A stretch of DNA of 64,000 bases from Gammaproteobacteria bacterium. Lineage in GTDB: Bacteria; Pseudomonadota; Gammaproteobacteria; Competibacterales; Competibacteraceae. The position numbers and the translations under genes were made by a program. Positions 60,108 to 64,000 of this stretch are shown in pieces (the stretch's first letter is position 1; each line of letters starts with the position of its first letter). Where the stretch lies: contig JACKNE010000010.1 of the NCBI GenBank assembly GCA_024235035.1, positions 193,581 to 257,580 on the forward strand. The letters run 5' to 3'. The notes below the pieces were generated by a model. It was not told the origin of the DNA. It saw only the letters and a program-made list of their open reading frames with translations, and ran no database searches.

Positions 60108-61763
60108 TCATTTGGGTGGCTCGATCGTGACGCGGAAGATGCGCATCACGTCCCCTTCGATCACCGTGCACTGCGTGGTCACCGGTGCGGTGAAAAAGGA
60201 AGCAATGGCCATCGAAGCTGGTTCGGGTTCAGCGCTGGGGGCTGGAAGCACCGGCGTGCTGTCCGGGGGCGTCGTCGTTTCTGGGGTGGGATCTTCCAAA
60301 ATCGCTGGGGCCGGAACGAGCAGCGTTTCGCTATCCGCGCTTTCCTGGGCATCCAGTGATGGGCCGGTTTCGAAGTGGCCGGTCAACCAGCGCATACCTG
60401 CATTCAATTGCTCATTCTCGCCAGGCGCGATGCTCGAAGCCACCAGGAACAGGTTTTCATCGGTCAACGGCAACCCCTGCTCGCGCAGCATGGCTTCGGC
60501 AGCGGCGAGATGATCCGGCGCTTGCTCCAGCGGATCGCCGGCGCAAGGATTGAGTTCGAGTTGCTCGGCGGCGATCTTGACCACCTCCGGGTTCGAGGCT
60601 TGCGGTGGGCGGCCAAGATAACCCAGTATCGAATGGCCGTAACCCGCGTCGATTCGTTGCCAGCGGCCATGCAGCACATTATTCACCGCCTGCGACCAGT
60701 AATGCTGACTACCGGGGGCGGCGCTGGTCCAGACGCCGCCGGCCCGCATCACCTCGGGACCCTCAGCGAGCACCTCGTGGTAACGTTGCATGAGGCCGGC
60801 TTTGACCATGCTTTGGAGATGAGGGCCGATGGCGTCGCCTGATATCGGGAAGTTGACTACTCGCGCATCAGGCGCAGTGGTCACCGGATCGAGTGCAGAA
60901 TCTTGGAGTCCTGCATCGAGCAGTTTCTCCAATTCGTCCATGTTGCGCATATCCATATCGAGCGAGTAACCGGTGCTCTGAAGGGCGCGGGCCATCGAGC
61001 GCACATCCGGTTGCATGACGCCGGCAGCCAACGGTCGAACCGACAGATCGATGCTGTCCACGCCGCCGGCAATGCCCGCCATGTAGCAGGCCACCGCCAT
61101 CGACGCCGTATCGCAAGTGTGCATGGATAGCGGAATCTCGGGCGGCAGGATTCTCTTGATGCCTTTGGCGGTTTCGTAACAGTTATGGGGGCTGGTGGTC
61201 CCGGAGGCGTCTTGCATGCAGACTGAATCAAAATGCAGGCCGGACTCCAGGAGTTTCTGAACGACCTGAACATAGGACTCAGGCGTGTGAGTTGATTGGG
61301 TGGAGTAGGGCAGGCCCATCATCGCGACGCAGACCTGATGATGCATCCCAGCATCGACGATCGGTTTGCCTGTTTTTGATAAGTTGCTTATATCATTCAT
61401 GAAATCGATATTGCGGGCGACCGTGGCGCCGTGCTTTTTCAGCAACCGGGCCTGCTTCTCCAACATCGTCAGCCGCTGTGGATGCAGAGTCACACCGCAG
61501 ATTGAGCGGGTGAGAACTTGCAGGTCGATCTCGGGGCCGACCGCTTCGCGCATCCGGTCCATACCGAGGAACGGATCTTCGCCGGCTTGGAAACAGGCTG
61601 TTTGGTAGCGAGCGCCGCCGAATTCGAAATGATGGACACCCATCATCGCGGCGGCCTGCATGGCGGGAAGCCAATCGTTGACGCGGAATGGACTACCGTG
61701 TGCGTCGCCACAAAACGCGGTCAGGATAACGCGAATATTTTTCGGAGTAGGGGCAAAAATCAT
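60108..61763 (-). CDS. OadA/carboxyltransferase-like protein with degenerate active site
   Basis: 551 aa, HMGL-like TIM barrel plus a post-barrel domain of the oxaloacetate decarboxylase alpha/pyruvate carboxylase CT family (VDSIDLSVRPLAAGVMQPDVRSM). The usual first metal motif (DTTLRDAHQS) reads AFCGDAHGS and the HxH ligand motif reads HTCDTAS, so metal binding and catalysis are doubtful. The Pro/Glu-rich end (from about 470) occupies the place of a biotinyl domain but has no MKM biotin site. It is followed genetically by an OadG-like membrane peptide gene upstream. A non-catalytic or altered role is inferred. Confidence 0.75.
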   Translation of the reverse strand: MIFAPTPKNIRVILTAFCGDAHGSPFRVNDWLPAMQAAAMMGVHHFEFGGARYQTACFQAGEDPFLGMDRMREAVGPEIDLQVLTRSICGVTLHPQRLTMLEKQARLLKKHGATVARNIDFMNDISNLSKTGKPIVDAGMHHQVCVAMMGLPYSTQSTHTPESYVQVVQKLLESGLHFDSVCMQDASGTTSPHNCYETAKGIKRILPPEIPLSMHTCDTASMAVACYMAGIAGGVDSIDLSVRPLAAGVMQPDVRSMARALQSTGYSLDMDMRNMDELEKLLDAGLQDSALDPVTTAPDARVVNFPISGDAIGPHLQSMVKAGLMQRYHEVLAEGPEVMRAGGVWTSAAPGSQHYWSQAVNNVLHGRWQRIDAGYGHSILGYLGRPPQASNPEVVKIAAEQLELNPCAGDPLEQAPDHLAAAEAMLREQGLPLTDENLFLVASSIAPGENEQLNAGMRWLTGHFETGPSLDAQESADSETLLVPAPAILEDPTPETTTPPDSTPVLPAPSAEPEPASMAIASFFTAPVTTQCTVIEGDVMRIFRVTIEPPK

Positions 61764-61778
61764 GATAGCTCCATGAAT

Positions 61779-62027
61779 TTAGAATTCTTTTTCGATTCGA
61801 GTGACCCGTGCGCCGGGAGTGGTGGCATTGACTGCGGCAGCGATGGCGACGGCAATCGCTGCGTCGATCGTGGGGAAAGTCTTCGGCGCAGCGGCCGCTG
61901 CGTCCATCATCGGTGGCTGGTCCGGCAACGGTCTTGCCGACATACGCCGCCTACCCGCCAGCACCGCGAGTAACACGATCGCCACGAGGGCGCTGAAGCC
62001 GATTAACCAAAAACTGGAATCTTCCAT
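61779..62027 (-). CDS. OadG-like small membrane protein
   Basis: 82 aa from ATG 62027. One N-terminal membrane segment (SSFWLIGFSALVAIVLLAVLAG) is followed by a Pro/Ala-rich linker and an Ala-rich end (DAAIAVAIAAAVNATTP). This is the layout of the gamma subunit of sodium-pumping decarboxylases. It precedes the OadA-like gene by 15 bases and is likely co-transcribed, as oadG and oadA often are. The membrane beta subunit is not in the window. Confidence 0.65.
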   Translation of the reverse strand: MEDSSFWLIGFSALVAIVLLAVLAGRRRMSARPLPDQPPMMDAAAAAPKTFPTIDAAIAVAIAAAVNATTPGARVTRIEKEF

Positions 62028-62209
62028 ACCAAGGTTCTCTGAGATTGAGCGAAACAATCAAGCGGGAGGATATTTCAGAGCATTATTGTAGGAAAATTGT
62101 CATCGACCTGCTGGTCGACTTGCGATTATGAGCAGACCATAGCAAAGAAAGAGGTCGCCGAGGGAGGTCAGGAATGGACGAAGACCGCGGACCAACTATG
62201 TGAAATCCT

Positions 62210-63067
62210 TCAAAGCGCCGTGACCTGAACTTCGACTTGCAGAGTTGGAATCAGCCCTTTTGGTCCAATGAAACTGCCAGCGACGGGTGGAGCCATTTCC
62301 GGGTGACGGGCGACAGCGACAGGGATATGTCGGTTGCCGGTCAACTCGCCCGCCGTTGGATCGAAGCCTTTCCAGCCCGGACCCGGCAAATACACTTCCG
62401 CCCAAGCGTGGGTCGCCGCGCCGCCCGCTCCAAGTCCAGGGACATGCGAATAACCGCTGACAAATCGACTCGCCAAGCCAAGGAAGCGGCAGCTTTCAAT
62501 GAGCAGCGTGGCGTAGTCACGGCAGGAACCGCTGCGGATGTTCAAGGTCTCTATTGGCGATTGCACCCCTGGTTCCTCGCGGACTCGATACTGAAACTCT
62601 CCGGTGATGATTCGGTTCAAGCGATCCAGCAGCACATAGGTTTCTACCTTGCCCTGCGTCAGATTCAGACCTCCCAGCCAGTCGCGCAACGCTGATTGCT
62701 GATGGGGATAAACCGGTTGCTGGAAGGGCGCCAGATCGACTTGCTCTTCCTTACGGTACTCGAATGGATAATCGACGGCGTAATCGTCGACGATGAAATC
62801 GAGTGGCGCTTCCTCGTAATGCTGGATGACGACTTCGCTGTCGATCGCCAGCCGTTGTGCGATTTCTGGAAAACTGACCACAGCGACTGAATTGTCGAAG
62901 ACATCCCGATGCCACTTGACGCGATGGGCGGGTGAAATCTTCAGCGTCGAAGATTCGATGCGGACATCATGTCCTTCGCGTGGCCGGATCAGCAAGCGGT
63001 GCGATTGAAGCGTCACCGGGCTGGAGAATTCATAAATGGTCAGGTGGCGGATCTGCAAACGCTGCAT
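62210..63067 (-). CDS. Transglutaminase-like cysteine protease family protein
   Basis: 285 aa from ATG 63067. The N-terminal bacterial transglutaminase-like domain (YEFSSPVTLQSHRLLIRPREGHDV) is followed by the catalytic triad: Cys in RSGSCRDYATLLIE, His in THAWAEVYLPG and Asp in FDPTAG. No signal peptide is seen. The family includes peptidases and amide-modifying enzymes; the substrate is unknown. The frame is open 18 codons further upstream without a good start. Confidence 0.88.
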   Translation of the reverse strand: MQRLQIRHLTIYEFSSPVTLQSHRLLIRPREGHDVRIESSTLKISPAHRVKWHRDVFDNSVAVVSFPEIAQRLAIDSEVVIQHYEEAPLDFIVDDYAVDYPFEYRKEEQVDLAPFQQPVYPHQQSALRDWLGGLNLTQGKVETYVLLDRLNRIITGEFQYRVREEPGVQSPIETLNIRSGSCRDYATLLIESCRFLGLASRFVSGYSHVPGLGAGGAATHAWAEVYLPGPGWKGFDPTAGELTGNRHIPVAVARHPEMAPPVAGSFIGPKGLIPTLQVEVQVTAL

Positions 63068-63164
63068 AGTTTGACGCCTCGCGGGTTCTTTGACTGGACT
63101 CCAGCCTAACACTATAACCAATAGCGGACGTGCTCAAGGTACGCTCGCTAATGGAGAAGAGCTT

Positions 63165-64000
63165 CTAAACCGTATCCACCTCGAATCCGATCACATTACG
63201 GCTGGTGCGGCTGAATTCCACCCCGATGAGGTGAATGGGCTGACCTAACGCCCGATATTTCTCGGCATAGCCTTTGTCTTTCAATTGCTGCAAGGCCCGC
63301 CCTTCTGGGGTCAGTTCCACCACTTTGAACTCGAACAGATAAATCCGCCCCGGAAATTTCACCGTCATGTCGATGCGCCCGTGATTCGTGGCGTCTTCCA
63401 GGAGGATATCCAGTCCCAGGGCGGCGAAGTAGCTGTAGAACACGCTGGCGTAATAGCCTTCGTAGCGGCTGATTGGATTGTTGTCGTACCACTGGTGCGG
63501 GATGGTCGCGAAAAACGCTTGAAATAGAGCTTGAAGAGCCGGGAGGTCATGGTTTTGCAGCAACCGGTACAGATTGCGCCGATTTTGCACCTCGGCCTGG
63601 GCATTCCCGGTCCAGGCGCGCAACAGGCTATTGTAAGTGCTTTGATAGACCTCGTGATTGGGAAAGCGCAGACGATAGAAATACGTGCCTCCCAGGCATT
63701 CTTCCTCGGCAATGGTGAGATAGCCTGCTTGAAACAGCAGCGCTTCGCTGGGCAGGTCGTCCACATCGAAGGTGGCTAATAATTCGGCGTCTGAGGTCAG
63801 TGCGCCTAGTGTGGGCAACCAGGTCTGACGCTCAGTCAGCAGACGGATTAAAAACGTCGGCGTACCGGTCTCAAACCACCAGGGACGGAATTGGCGCTTA
63901 TCGAACAACAGCAGCACATCAAAGGGGTTGTAGACGGCCTCGCCCAGCCAGCGATAACCGTTGTACCAACGCCGAATCTCCTCTCGATCCAGTCCGGGCA
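63165..64000 (-). CDS. AAA-ATPase-like/PD-(D/E)XK nuclease family protein (DUF1703 type), C-terminal part
   Basis: The frame runs off the right edge; about 278 codons are inside. The sequence near the edge (EEIRRWYNGYRWL, then VYNPFDVLLL) is the typical middle of the AAA_ATPase-like/DUF1703 family. The C-terminal end has the nuclease-like strand pair NHGRIDMTVKFPGRIYLFEFKV (Asp and ExK) and YAEKYRALGQPIHLIGVEF. The P-loop half is outside the window. These proteins occur in many copies in some bacteria and their role is unsettled. Confidence 0.85.
   Translation of the reverse strand, partial: PGLDREEIRRWYNGYRWLGEAVYNPFDVLLLFDKRQFRPWWFETGTPTFLIRLLTERQTWLPTLGALTSDAELLATFDVDDLPSEALLFQAGYLTIAEEECLGGTYFYRLRFPNHEVYQSTYNSLLRAWTGNAQAEVQNRRNLYRLLQNHDLPALQALFQAFFATIPHQWYDNNPISRYEGYYASVFYSYFAALGLDILLEDATNHGRIDMTVKFPGRIYLFEFKVVELTPEGRALQQLKDKGYAEKYRALGQPIHLIGVEFSRTSRNVIGFEVDTV

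Overview
The window looks like a chromosomal piece of a GC-rich gammaproteobacterium. The order pilB-pilC-pilD-coaE-zapD, a gammaproteobacterial gshA and ThrH, and the trpS/site-2-protease pair all point there. The metabolic mix (acyl-CoA carboxylase, 3-hydroxyacyl-CoA dehydrogenase, enoyl-CoA hydratase, NAD malic enzyme, an enlarged glycogen branching enzyme and a two-domain phosphofructokinase) would suit a storage-polymer organism such as the Competibacter group. That placement is inferred from gene content only.

Layout. 1-11 kb: acyl-CoA carboxylase beta (cut by the window edge), RNase II-type exonuclease, gshA, M17 aminopeptidase, a beta-oxidation pair with a palindromic operator, an unknown membrane-anchored protein and malic enzyme. 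11-20.4 kb: a signalling island. A CsgG-like/PEGA-repeat protein is translationally coupled to a Ser/Thr kinase fused to an FGE-sulfatase fold. Next come a second kinase-like protein whose catalytic residues are replaced and, divergently, a PP2C phosphatase and a small membrane protein. 20.4-28 kb: housekeeping genes and pilBCD-coaE-zapD. 28-32.3 kb: a PhoX-like lipoprotein behind four 11-bp Pho-box-like units, followed by a diheme lipoprotein. 32.3-39.8 kb: TAXI solute receptor, a cNMP-binding protein, ThrH, a FecR-TPR-beta-barrel protein, and two paralogous small Cys-containing proteins, each followed by a repeated tail and terminator.

39.8-49.9 kb: an integrated satellite-like element. It carries a tyrosine integrase, small regulators, a primase-helicase with iteron-like repeats inside its gene and a structured leader, and a fused prohead protease/major capsid protein. 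No portal, terminase or tail genes are present. A 22-bp perfect direct repeat brackets it and integrase debris lies at its left end.

50-56 kb: a Spy/CpxP-like protein, then glgB. An IS1182-type element (13-bp inverted ends, CTAG duplication) splits glgB after codon 21. The IS end supplies an in-frame ATG to the remainder, and that GlgB is itself an internal duplication. 56-64 kb: trpS, M50 protease, eukaryote-type double-domain PFK, a degenerate OadA-like protein with an OadG-like partner, a transglutaminase, and an AAA/PD-(D/E)XK protein cut by the right edge.

No rRNA, tRNA or CRISPR array was seen. Small nested-hairpin repeats (near 32.28, 39.26 and 55.9 kb) appear to be dispersed intergenic elements. 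All family assignments come from reading motifs; no database search was run.
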